NCBI GenBank assembly: GCA_031276985.1
Contig: JAISMA010000229.1
Location: 1 to 16,015 of the forward strand
Reading direction: 5' to 3'
Source: Helicobacteraceae bacterium
GTDB taxonomy: Bacteria > Campylobacterota > Campylobacteria > Campylobacterales > SZUA-545
Length of the DNA stretch: 16,015 nt
Positions 1 through 7,452 of the stretch are shown here, one piece after another. Position 1 is the stretch's first letter, and each line of letters starts with the position of its first letter. Under the pieces are notes generated by a model. It saw nothing but the letters and a program-made list of their open reading frames with translations, was not told where the DNA came from and did not search any database. The position numbers and the translations under genes are program-made.

Positions 1-139
1 CTTTGAATATCTCTATTTTCAATCCGTTCGTCTTTAGCGGCGTGGATTTTATGGTAAATTCGCCGATTGTTATCGTATCGCCCATTCCCGCAAATAACGC
101 GCTTACGCACAACGCCGCCACAATGATAACTCTAAACAT
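1..139 (-). CDS. N-terminal part of a small exported protein (truncated by window edge)
   Basis: Only the first 46 codons are inside the window; the gene runs off the left end. The start is clear: ATG at 137-139 is preceded by a full AAGGAGG Shine-Dalgarno (143-150). Residues 1-17 form a short signal peptide (M-F-R, then a hydrophobic stretch ending S-A-L-F-A) with likely cleavage after the last Ala. The mature start reads GMGDTITIGEFTIKSTP. I do not recognise the family. It lies 53 bp downstream of queC on the same strand and could share its transcript. A periplasmic or secreted location is inferred from the signal peptide only. Confidence 0.7.
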   Translation of the reverse strand, partial: MFRVIIVAALCVSALFAGMGDTITIGEFTIKSTPLKTNGLKIEIFK

Positions 140-192
140 TTTTCCTCCTTAATTTAGCGCGATCTTAGCCAATTCAACCCAAAATACGCGCC

Positions 193-858
193 CTAAACGC
201 GATCGTATTCAATCGGGTCAATCGCGTTTGCCAGCGCGAAACCTTTCAGCCGCAATCGGCAACTTTCGCATACGCCGCACGCCTTTTCTTCGTTTTGGTA
301 ACAGCTCCACGTCAGATCAAGCGGTACGCCAAGCCGCAAAGCCTCCGATACGATCTGCCCTTTGGAGAGATGAATAAGCGGCGCGGCGATCGCTATTTTC
401 GTTTCGTCTTTCACGCCAAGCGCAATCGCCGCTTGAATCGATTGCAAAAAGCGCTCGCGGCAATCAGGATAGCCGCTGGAATCTTCTTCCACCGCGCCGA
501 TTACGATCTCGCTCGCGCCCTCTTTTTCGGCGATTGCGGCGGCTATCGACAGGAAAATCCCGTTGCGAAACGGCACGTAAGTCGCAGGAACGCCGACGCC
601 GAAATTGCGCGGCACGTCGATTGAGCGATCGGTTAGCGCGCTTGCGCCGATTGCGGCGAAAAAACCCAGATCGATCGCGTAACGGGATTTGACCCCGTAA
701 TGATCGCACAGCGCGTTAAACGATTCGCGCTCTTTGCGCTCGGTAAGCTGGCGGTAGTCAAAATGAACGCCGATCGCCTCCGCGCCGCTTGCGATCGTCA
801 TAGCCAACGCCGTCGCGCTGTCCATACCGCCTGAAATTATGCATACGGATTTATTCAT
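193..858 (-). CDS. queC: 7-cyano-7-deazaguanine (preQ0) synthase QueC
   Basis: QueC is the cytoplasmic ATP-dependent enzyme that turns 7-carboxy-7-deazaguanine and ammonia into preQ0, the precursor of tRNA queuosine. The 221-residue product begins MNKSVCIISGGMDSATAL, which carries the PP-loop SGG-M-DS at residues 9-14. A YPDCRERF motif follows in mid-protein. Near the C terminus four cysteines (C186, C194, C197, C200; CxxxxxxxCxxCxxC) match the family's zinc site. Length and order fit the family. A longer reading frame reaches a TTG at 919-921, but the extra 21 residues precede the conserved start and overlap the flgB promoter region, so ATG 856-858 is chosen. It has no strong Shine-Dalgarno. 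It is divergent from flgB. Confidence 0.95.
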   Translation of the reverse strand: MNKSVCIISGGMDSATALAMTIASGAEAIGVHFDYRQLTERKERESFNALCDHYGVKSRYAIDLGFFAAIGASALTDRSIDVPRNFGVGVPATYVPFRNGIFLSIAAAIAEKEGASEIVIGAVEEDSSGYPDCRERFLQSIQAAIALGVKDETKIAIAAPLIHLSKGQIVSEALRLGVPLDLTWSCYQNEEKACGVCESCRLRLKGFALANAIDPIEYDRV

Positions 859-876
859 AAACGTTAGTTTAACCGC

Positions 877-894
877 TTCGGAATAATTTTTGCT
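877..894 (+). promoter_or_regulatory. Sigma-54 (RpoN) -24/-12 promoter for flgB
   Basis: The sequence TTCGGAATAATTTTTGCT has GG at 880-881 and GC at 892-893, exactly 10 bases apart, with TTGCT around the -12 element. This is the invariant spacing of a sigma-54 promoter. Transcription would begin near 904-906, about 25 bases before the flgB ATG. FlgB and other rod and hook genes are RpoN-dependent in Campylobacter and Helicobacter, so sequence and context agree. The site also lies upstream of queC on the other strand but is oriented toward flgB. Confidence 0.7.
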
Positions 895-930
895 GTAAAA
901 TCGCAAATAATTTGCCGACAAGGATTCGCA

Positions 931-1356
931 ATGGAGATTAACCGCTCAAACAAATACATTGAAGCCGCGCTCAACGCTAGAGCGACGCGCCAAGATATGA
1001 TTAGCTCCAATATCGCCAACATCGACACTCCTTTTTATCGATCAAAAGATATTCATTTCGAGGGCATGCTGGCAAAACAAGCCGATAGCGAGTTTAACCG
1101 CCGACTGCAAAAGAAGCTGGCGCTGGCGCAAACCAATCCCGCGCATTTGCAGCCGAAACCTGAAACGCCCGAAAAGCCCGCGCTGTTCTACCGCGACGGA
1201 CATATGGCGCGCAACGACGGGAACACGGTCGATATTGATATAGAAACGAGCGAATTAAGCAAAAACGGCGTTATGTACAACGCCTTAACTAGCGCGTATC
1301 AAAAAAATCGCGCGATTTTCTCCGCCGTGATTGAATCTAGCAAAAATCTATCCTAA
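931..1356 (+). CDS. flgB: Flagellar basal-body rod protein FlgB
   Basis: FlgB is a proximal rod subunit of the flagellar basal body, exported by the flagellar type III apparatus and assembled in the periplasm. The 141-residue product has the family N-terminal signature: an amphipathic helix, then ARATRQDMISSNIANIDTPF around residues 17-36. The C-terminal half carries a typical NTVDIDIE segment followed by the C-terminal helix (YNALTSAYQKNRAIFSAVI). The ATG is preceded by AAGGA at 920-924 with 6-base spacing. A sigma-54 box lies just upstream. Unusually, the next gene (9 bp on) is a metabolite-repair enzyme and not flgC-fliE, the usual partners in this phylum. Confidence 0.95.
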   Translation: MEINRSNKYIEAALNARATRQDMISSNIANIDTPFYRSKDIHFEGMLAKQADSEFNRRLQKKLALAQTNPAHLQPKPETPEKPALFYRDGHMARNDGNTVDIDIETSELSKNGVMYNALTSAYQKNRAIFSAVIESSKNLS

Positions 1357-1365
1357 AGGCATGCG

Positions 1366-2760
1366 GTGATCGCGTTATACGAATCGGTCGAGAGTTTAGA
1401 CAAACGCGCCGTAGAAACCTTCGCGATGAGCGAAGAGTTGCTGATGGAACACGCCGCTTTAGCTATGGCGCGAGAGATTTTCAAGCGTTTTGAGCGCGGC
1501 AAAGTTCTTGTGGTCTGCGGCGCGGGCAACAACGGCGCGGACGGGCTGGCGCTGGCGCGGCTGCTTAGCGCGCGCGAGGGCTTCGAGCCGAAGGTTTATC
1601 TGCCTTTTGGAACGAAATGCGATCTGGGCAAAAAGCAACTAAAACGCGTTAACGCGCTTGGTATCGCGCAAGTTAGCGAGGTCGAGCCGTCGGATATTTT
1701 GATCGACGCGCTGTTTGGCGGCGGGCTAAACCGCGAGCTAGGCGACGGCGCGGCTGAAATCGTAAGGGCGATCGACGACGCGCGCGCCTTCAAGATCGCG
1801 TGCGATATTCCAAGCGGCGTCGATAAAAGCGGCGTTTTTGACGTTTGCGCCGCAATGGATATGACGGTAACGATGGGCGCGCCTAAACTCGCCTTGTTCA
1901 ACGACAAAGTTAAAGATCGCGTCGGCGAGATCGTCGTAGCCGATCTGGGCATTCCGCGCGGCGCGTACGCGGCGAGCGCGGACGCTTTTTTACTTGAAGA
2001 AAGCGATCTGCGCCCGCCTTTTCGCCAAACGCAAGACAGCCACAAAGGAACTTACGGGCATCTCGGCGTCGTAATGGGCGATAAAAGCGGCGCGGCTTTG
2101 CTGTGCGCTATGGCGGCGCTTCGTTTTGGCGCGGGATTGACGACGGTGGTTAGCAAAGAGCGGCATATTCATCTGCCGTTTGATCTTATGCAGTCGCATA
2201 AACCCGCCGAAACGACTAAGGCGATCGCGCTTGGAATGGGGCTTGGCGAGGCGTATCTGGACGAGGAATTGCTGGAGATTATCGGCGATCGAAGCGCGGT
2301 TGTCGACGCGGACGCGCTTTCTCGCCCGATTATCCGCGATTTGCTTGAGCGGGACGCGCCCATCGTGCTAACGCCTCACCCAAAGGAGTTTGCTCTGCTG
2401 CTGGATCGCTGCTCTTTGGGCTCTTACAAGGTCGCGGACGTACAGGAGCGACGAATGGCGTTAAGCCTTGAATTTGGCAGAACTTTTCCAAACGCGGTTT
2501 TGTTGCTCAAAGGCGCGAATACGATCATAACTAGCGGCGATCGGCGTTTTATCAATCCGCTTGGAACGCCCGCGTTAGCCAAAGGCGGCAGCGGCGACGC
2601 GCTTACGGGCATGATTGGCGCGCTGCTGGCGCAAGGTTACGCGCCGATAGACGCGGCGATTCACGCTTCTTTGGCTCACGCCGTAGCCGCCAAACGCTAC
2701 AACGGGACAAATTTTTCAATGTTGCCTAGCGATCTGATCGATCTGCTGCAAACGCTTTAA
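1366..2760 (+). CDS. nnr: Bifunctional NAD(P)H-hydrate epimerase / ADP-dependent NAD(P)H-hydrate dehydratase
   Basis: This cytoplasmic repair enzyme epimerises and dehydrates damaged hydrated NADH and NADPH back to usable cofactors. The 464-residue product has both YjeF-family domains. The N-terminal epimerase half has GAGNNGADG at 52-60 (usually GxGNNGGDG, so Ala replaces one Gly) and IPSGVDKSG at 148-156. The C-terminal ribokinase-like dehydratase half has HKGTYGH at 226-232, DADAL at 314-318, PHPKEF at 337-342 and the ADP-binding TPALAKGGSGDALTG ending at 415. The start is a GTG with AAAGG at 1355-1359 overlapping the flgB stop region, so it is co-transcribed and probably coupled to flgB. 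Nothing appears truncated. Confidence 0.95.
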   Translation: MIALYESVESLDKRAVETFAMSEELLMEHAALAMAREIFKRFERGKVLVVCGAGNNGADGLALARLLSAREGFEPKVYLPFGTKCDLGKKQLKRVNALGIAQVSEVEPSDILIDALFGGGLNRELGDGAAEIVRAIDDARAFKIACDIPSGVDKSGVFDVCAAMDMTVTMGAPKLALFNDKVKDRVGEIVVADLGIPRGAYAASADAFLLEESDLRPPFRQTQDSHKGTYGHLGVVMGDKSGAALLCAMAALRFGAGLTTVVSKERHIHLPFDLMQSHKPAETTKAIALGMGLGEAYLDEELLEIIGDRSAVVDADALSRPIIRDLLERDAPIVLTPHPKEFALLLDRCSLGSYKVADVQERRMALSLEFGRTFPNAVLLLKGANTIITSGDRRFINPLGTPALAKGGSGDALTGMIGALLAQGYAPIDAAIHASLAHAVAAKRYNGTNFSMLPSDLIDLLQTL

Positions 2761-2817
2761 CGCGGCGCGGCGAGCGCAAATTACGCAAGCGGCGCGTTTA
2801 AGGCGATCGCAAGACTT

Positions 2818-2843
2818 CAAAAGCGCGGATAGCGCGTCTTTTG
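2818..2843 (+). terminator. Candidate intrinsic terminator after the flgB-nnr unit
   Basis: CAAAAG CGCG gatag CGCG (t) CTTTTG forms a 10-bp stem with a 5-base loop and one bulged T. The A-rich 5' arm and T-rich 3' arm, followed by GGTTT, are typical of a weak rho-independent terminator. It begins 58 bp past the nnr stop. The T tract is short, so termination strength is uncertain. Confidence 0.45.
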
Positions 2844-2925
2844 GTTTGCGCGGGCGTTTGCGGCAAATTGGCGCAAAAGATAATATTATTGACCGAATGC
2901 ATATTCTTTATGCGAAACATAAGGT

Positions 2926-2931
2926 TAAAAT
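2926..2931 (+). promoter_or_regulatory. Candidate sigma-70 -10 box for ccsBA
   Basis: TAAAAT lies in the AT-rich part of the 279-bp gap between nnr and ccsBA. No good -35 is visible, which is common in Campylobacterota. The rest of the gap (2761-3039) holds a likely terminator, this box, a GC-rich hairpin and a weak CTATCG/CGATAG inverted repeat (3004-3009, 3024-3029). The right arm of that repeat reaches the ccsBA Shine-Dalgarno AGGA (3028-3031). No convincing gene was seen there. Confidence 0.3.
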
Positions 2932-2947
2932 ACGAGTTCCCCTACCG

Positions 2948-2973
2948 CCCCGCCTTCCCCTTAAAAGGCGGGG
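2948..2973. repeat. Perfect 9-bp inverted repeat (GC-rich hairpin) in the ccsBA leader
   Basis: CCCCGCCTT at 2948-2956 pairs perfectly with AAGGCGGGG at 2965-2973, leaving an 8-base loop CCCCTTAA. No T run follows on either side, so it is not an ordinary intrinsic terminator. It sits 66 bp before the ccsBA start and downstream of the candidate -10 box, so it would be in the 5' leader of that mRNA. It could be a REP-like intergenic repeat; this window has only one copy. Confidence 0.6.
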
Positions 2974-3039
2974 TAATAAGCCCTCAAGGTTGGTTTTGCT
3001 ACGCTATCGGTTTTTAAGATTAGCGATAGGATTTTTCAA

Positions 3040-6000
3040 ATGAAGCGGTTATTTAACCTTATTTTTAACTCTCTTTTTTCTATGCAAGCGGCGGCGGTTT
3101 TGCTTTTGTTGATCGCGTTTGCTTGCGCCGCGGCAACTTTTATCGAAGCCGATCCAAATCTGGGAACTCAGGCGGCTAGAGCGCTTGTGTATAACCATTG
3201 GTGGTTTGAGGCGACGCTGTTTTTGCTCTGCGCCTCGCTTGTTGGCAATATGATCAAGTTTCGTATGTTTCGCAAGGAAAAAACGCCGACGCTTATTTTT
3301 CACGCCTCGATCGTAATCATTTTGCTTGGCGCGTTCATTACCCGATATTTCGGCTACGAAGGGCTTATGCATATCCGCGAAGGCGAAACGAGCTCCTCCT
3401 TTTTCAGCTCAGATCCGTATCTGAAAGTCTCCAGCAGCGGATTGAACGCGAGTCAAAAGTTGTCGCTTTCGCCGATTGTCGCGCCGACATATTCGTTTAG
3501 CGCGGAACTTGGCGGCGGCGCGCCCGTAACGATCGAAACTAAGGCTTACTATCCGCGCGCGAAAGAGGCGGTCGTTCCGCTAGAAAGCGGCGGCAAACCG
3601 TATATATCGTTTTTGGTCGGCTACGCAAACGGCGCGCCCGCGATAGCGGAGCTGTTTTACGGCGAGTTTATCGATTTGGGCGGTTCTATTATAGTTTTTG
3701 GCGAAGCCTCGGATTTTGAAAAACCCGCGATCGTCATAGACATTCAAGACGATCAGCCGATTATTCGCGCCTATTCCGATCTAATGCGATCCGATCCCGA
3801 AACAAACGATCAGATCGCTTTGCGCGCTCACGCCGCGCACCCTTTTGAGCCTAACGCGGTTTATAACGCGATCGACGGCGTAAGCGTGGTTTTGCGCGAA
3901 TATATCGCTTCGGCGGGGCGCAAAGCGGCGGAAGCAAATCCAAACGAGCAGAGCGCCTTTTCGGCGTTGATCGTGGATGTTTCGCACAAAGGAGAGCGCA
4001 AAGAAGCGGCGTTGCTAGGCGGAGTCAACATGGGCGGCGATCCCGTCGATGTGGAGCTGGCGGGACGGACTTTTACGCTTTCGTTTGGGTCTGAAGAGAT
4101 CGGGCTTCCGTTTTCGCTTCGGCTGGATCGTTTTGCTATCGAGCGTTATCCGGGTTCAAGCATGCCTTCGTCTTATGAAAGTCAAGTAACGCTGATTGAC
4201 GCCGATCGCAACATAAACGAATCAAAACGCATATATATGAATAACATTCTCGTTCATAGGCAGTTTCGTTTTTATCAACACAGCTACGATCGCGACGAGC
4301 GCGGCACGGTTCTATCGGTTTCAAACGATCCGGGCGTTTGGCTGACATATATTGGTTACGCGGCGCTTACGATCGGCTTTTTTATCGCGTTTTTCAGTCC
4401 AAACAGCCGTTTTAGAGCGCTTGCGGCGCAGATTGAGAAAAATAGAATAGCGCGTAGTTTTTCCGCCTGTTTAGTAGCGCTGTTTTTCGTTTTTGGCGCG
4501 GCGGATATACGCGCCGACGAAGCGAACGCGACGCGGATTATGGGCATAGTCGACGCCAATCACGCCAAGCGGTTTGGGACGCTTTTGGTTCAGGATTCAA
4601 GCGGGCGAATCAAACCGATCGACACGCTTGCGAGAGAGGCGCTTAGCAAAATATCGAAAAAAACCTCTATCGCCCATTTGAGCGCGACGCAGGTATTTTT
4701 GGGCATGTTAAGCGCGCCTAAAGGTTGGCAGCAGGTTAAGATGATACGCTTAAACCATCCCGATTTGGGCGCTATGCTGGGTCTGGAACAGGGCGCGAAA
4801 GAGGCGGCGTTTGCGGATTTTTTCGGGTTCAAAGAGGACGGCGAGGCGTTTTACAAGCTCGACGAGATCACCAAAATCGCAGATCGCACGCCCGATTCGC
4901 AAAAAACTTTGTTGCAGCAAGAGCTTGTCAAAGTACTTCAGCGCGTGGATACGGCGTATATGATCTATCAGGGCTATCTTATGCGCGTTATTCCCGTCAA
5001 GGGCGATCCCGCTTTCGCTTGGGTTTCGCCGCCGCAAATGCTGGAGCTTTTTTCGCCCGACGACGCGAAAGAGACGGCGCAAACGCTATACGAATACGTC
5101 GAAGCGCTTAAGAACGCGCAAATCAACGGCGAATGGAGCAAAGCCGATCTGGCGCTCGATCGCCTCCAAGCCTATCAGGAAACGCACGGCGCGGCGGTGA
5201 TACCAAGCGCGGATAGGGTAAAGGCGGAGATTTTGCTAAATTCGCTTAATCCGTTTTTTGTCCTGCTTTTTTGCTATCTGGCGCTTGGAACAATGTTGCT
5301 CGTTTGGGCGTTTACGCGATCGCTCGCGCCGAACTTCATAAAAGAAAAAGCGTTCTACGTTTCCGCCTCGCTAGTAACTTTAATCTCGCTGGCGTTTATT
5401 TTTCACGCTACCGCGCTAGGCTTTCGCTGGTATGTTTCTGGGCACGCGCCGTGGTCTAACGGCTACGAATCGATCGTGTATATATCGTGGACGGCGCTGC
5501 TTGCGGGACTCTTTTTCGCCAAACGATCGGTTTTTGCGCTTCCCGCCGCCGCGTTAATCGGCGCGTTTGCTTTAATGGCGGCGCATTTAAGCGCGATGGA
5601 TCCGCAGATTACCACGCTTGTACCCGTGCTAAAATCGCGCTGGCTGACAATTCACGTAAGCGTAATTTCGGCGAGTTACGGTTTTCTTGGTTTATCCATG
5701 TTGCTTGGCTTAATCGCGCTTACGCTATTTATCTTCCGCGCGCCGAAAAAAACGAGAATCGACGAAGCGATCGCGGAGATTAAACGCATAAACGAAATGT
5801 CTATGATGGCGGGGCTTGCGCTACTATCTATCGGCAACATTTTTGGCGCTATTTGGGCTAACGAATCGTGGGGGCGCTATTGGAGTTGGGATCCAAAAGA
5901 GACATGGACGCTTGTTAGCATGCTAATTTACGCGGCGATCTTGCATTTTAGATTTATTCCCGCGCTTAAAAGCGTATTTACTTTTTCGCTTGCGAGCGCG

Positions 6001-6189
6001 TGGGGATTTTTCTCGATACTGATGACGTATTTCGGCGTTAATTATTATCTTTCGGGCATGCATTCGTACGCAAACGGCGACAGCGGCGCTTCGGTCGATT
6101 GGATTCTCATCGTCGTTATTTCGCTATTTGGTTTAACGTTTTTCGCGTTTGCAAAGAGCGACGGTCGCTATCCGCTTGAATGCAGATGA
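3040..6189 (+). CDS. ccsBA: Fused system II cytochrome c synthase CcsBA
   Basis: This inner-membrane enzyme exports haem and ligates it to CXXCH motifs of apocytochromes c in the periplasm. The 1049-residue product is a CcsB (ResB-like) half with an early membrane region (residues about 15-105) and a large periplasmic domain, fused to a CcsA half with the haem-handling WWD segment WGRYWSWDPKE at 944-954. Four histidines fall where the four functional haem-ligand or haem-entry histidines of the Helicobacter fusion lie: H88 (LIFHAS) and H969 (ILHFRF) in the membrane, H872 (IHVSVIS) and H1008 (GMHSYANG) facing the periplasm. The fusion is the normal state in Campylobacterota and supports the phylum assignment. 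The start has AGGA at 3028-3031. Length is within the range of epsilonproteobacterial fusions. Confidence 0.95.
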   Translation: MKRLFNLIFNSLFSMQAAAVLLLLIAFACAAATFIEADPNLGTQAARALVYNHWWFEATLFLLCASLVGNMIKFRMFRKEKTPTLIFHASIVIILLGAFITRYFGYEGLMHIREGETSSSFFSSDPYLKVSSSGLNASQKLSLSPIVAPTYSFSAELGGGAPVTIETKAYYPRAKEAVVPLESGGKPYISFLVGYANGAPAIAELFYGEFIDLGGSIIVFGEASDFEKPAIVIDIQDDQPIIRAYSDLMRSDPETNDQIALRAHAAHPFEPNAVYNAIDGVSVVLREYIASAGRKAAEANPNEQSAFSALIVDVSHKGERKEAALLGGVNMGGDPVDVELAGRTFTLSFGSEEIGLPFSLRLDRFAIERYPGSSMPSSYESQVTLIDADRNINESKRIYMNNILVHRQFRFYQHSYDRDERGTVLSVSNDPGVWLTYIGYAALTIGFFIAFFSPNSRFRALAAQIEKNRIARSFSACLVALFFVFGAADIRADEANATRIMGIVDANHAKRFGTLLVQDSSGRIKPIDTLAREALSKISKKTSIAHLSATQVFLGMLSAPKGWQQVKMIRLNHPDLGAMLGLEQGAKEAAFADFFGFKEDGEAFYKLDEITKIADRTPDSQKTLLQQELVKVLQRVDTAYMIYQGYLMRVIPVKGDPAFAWVSPPQMLELFSPDDAKETAQTLYEYVEALKNAQINGEWSKADLALDRLQAYQETHGAAVIPSADRVKAEILLNSLNPFFVLLFCYLALGTMLLVWAFTRSLAPNFIKEKAFYVSASLVTLISLAFIFHATALGFRWYVSGHAPWSNGYESIVYISWTALLAGLFFAKRSVFALPAAALIGAFALMAAHLSAMDPQITTLVPVLKSRWLTIHVSVISASYGFLGLSMLLGLIALTLFIFRAPKKTRIDEAIAEIKRINEMSMMAGLALLSIGNIFGAIWANESWGRYWSWDPKETWTLVSMLIYAAILHFRFIPALKSVFTFSLASAWGFFSILMTYFGVNYYLSGMHSYANGDSGASVDWILIVVISLFGLTFFAFAKSDGRYPLECR

Positions 6190-6214
6190 CGCAAAAGCGC
6201 CCGTTAGATCGCAA

Positions 6215-7369
6215 ATGAAAAAGATTTTGGCGATTATGTTGTTATTTTGCGGCTGCGCGTCCAAAGACGATATGACGGAGTTTGAGCTGGAGTTAGCGGA
6301 GTTTACAAATCCGTTTTCCGAAAATATTGAGCTTGAGAGAAAAGAGTTTTTAAGAAAACTGAAATTCAAAGGCGTTTACGAAGAAAGCAAAGAGGTAACA
6401 AGGCTGAAATTATTCGGCGGTCGTCTCGGAATGGAATTTTCGCCGCGTTTTGAGAGCAGATACGAAACGATATATAAATACAAAAGAGCCTCAAACGTAG
6501 TTATCAACGACAATAAAATACGCTTCAATATCCCGTCTAAATACGCGAATAGAGTAAATATTTCGTGGCGCGACATGAATGGCGACGATCGGGAAATAGA
6601 CGTCAAATCGTATACAATAAACTTGAAATCAAGATTTAATCTAATACCGCAAAAACAGATAAACTTTGGCGATAACTCATATATCTCTTTTGAAACGCTC
6701 GCTATCATTGACGTTTCAAAAATTGACGAAAACAAAACGATTCCTCTGCTCGTCGATTTTTTGGAGTTTAAGTTCATAGCGCCTCATGATAACGTTGAAA
6801 TTTATGTAAGCGACGCCGACAAATCTCTGTCTATGATAGAAAATCCGCTTTTTAAGGGCGAGAAAAGCAAAGGCTTGTATCTGACATATAAAAATCTTGA
6901 GTTTACAACTATGCGGCACGCTATAACGCAAGAACGGACAAAAGACGCGGATTTTGAAGTAAAAGAAAAATATTCGTCCTACATTAAAGAGTATCGCTAC
7001 GTGAAAGACGGCAAGCTCTTTAAGATTTACGGTAATTTGTGCAATATGTTCGGCGCTTATTCGTCTTGCGATTTTGAACGTAGTTACGGCGTATATTTTT
7101 TATCTGACGGCGCAAAGTACATACATTTTTCAACTTTTATCAATGGCTACGCGAGTAATCATCTGGCAAAATACGACGATTTAACGCCTGTTTTGGAGTA
7201 TGAAAAAGAGATACTGAACAAATACGGCGACGATAAAGAAAAAATTAAATCTTTCAAAAAAAGCATGGAATATCTTAAGCATATATTGAGCGCTTCGCAA
7301 GACGAATTGCAAAAAGAGTTTTACGATTACAAAAACGCCGCCCCTTTACTGAAAATAAAAACCGAATAA
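6215..7369 (+). CDS. Uncharacterised lipoprotein, AT-rich
   Basis: I do not recognise this 384-residue protein. It begins MKKILAIMLLFCGCASKDD, a short lipoprotein signal peptide with the likely acylated Cys at residue 14, so an envelope-anchored location is inferred. The rest is soluble, charged (many Lys, Glu, Asp) and rich in alternating beta-type segments, with a more helical Lys/Glu-rich tail (EYEKEILNKYGDDKEKIKS region). No catalytic motif is visible. ATG 6215 is preferred over an upstream in-frame TTG at 6149 because it gives the signal peptide; its Shine-Dalgarno is weak. Sampled stretches are about 35-37% GC, against about 55% in a sampled stretch of ccsBA, with many AAA, AAT and ATA codons. 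It may therefore have been acquired by transfer. It starts 25 bp after ccsBA but has no obvious link to cytochrome assembly. Confidence 0.75.
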   Translation: MKKILAIMLLFCGCASKDDMTEFELELAEFTNPFSENIELERKEFLRKLKFKGVYEESKEVTRLKLFGGRLGMEFSPRFESRYETIYKYKRASNVVINDNKIRFNIPSKYANRVNISWRDMNGDDREIDVKSYTINLKSRFNLIPQKQINFGDNSYISFETLAIIDVSKIDENKTIPLLVDFLEFKFIAPHDNVEIYVSDADKSLSMIENPLFKGEKSKGLYLTYKNLEFTTMRHAITQERTKDADFEVKEKYSSYIKEYRYVKDGKLFKIYGNLCNMFGAYSSCDFERSYGVYFLSDGAKYIHFSTFINGYASNHLAKYDDLTPVLEYEKEILNKYGDDKEKIKSFKKSMEYLKHILSASQDELQKEFYDYKNAAPLLKIKTE

Positions 7370-7410
7370 TAAATGAGGCGGCGAAAATCGCGCTCTCGTA
7401 AGAGATTAAC

Positions 7411-7419
7411 TGCTAAGAT
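7411..7419 (+). promoter_or_regulatory. Candidate extended -10 promoter for the gltD cluster
   Basis: TGCTAAGAT fits an extended -10 (TGnTAnnnT) 33 bp before the gltD ATG, in the 83-bp gap after the lipoprotein gene. No -35 element is seen at the expected spacing. It would serve gltD and the tightly packed genes behind it. Confidence 0.35.
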
Positions 7420-7452
7420 AATAAACATTTAAGAGTTTCAAAGGTCGCTTTT

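Noticed and set aside
896..901. TAAAAT as a sigma-70 -10 box for flgB
   Set aside because: Position is acceptable, but the exact GG-N10-GC sigma-54 box just upstream and known control of rod genes explain flgB better; the TAAAAT lies at its start site.
859..921. N-terminal extension of QueC to a TTG at 919-921
   Set aside because: The added 21 residues precede the conserved MNKSVCIISGGMDS start, lack a ribosome-binding site and cover the flgB promoter region.
1596..2045. Long minus-strand open frame inside nnr
   Set aside because: Ser/Ala/Pro-rich shadow of a GC-rich gene whose plus-strand product is fully recognised; similar shadows inside ccsBA, gltD, accD and csd4 were dismissed for the same reason.
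2846..3043. Open frame of 65 codons in the nnr-ccsBA gap
   Set aside because: It is Arg/Pro/Leu-rich, reads through the GC-rich hairpin, overlaps the ccsBA start and has no good ribosome-binding site.
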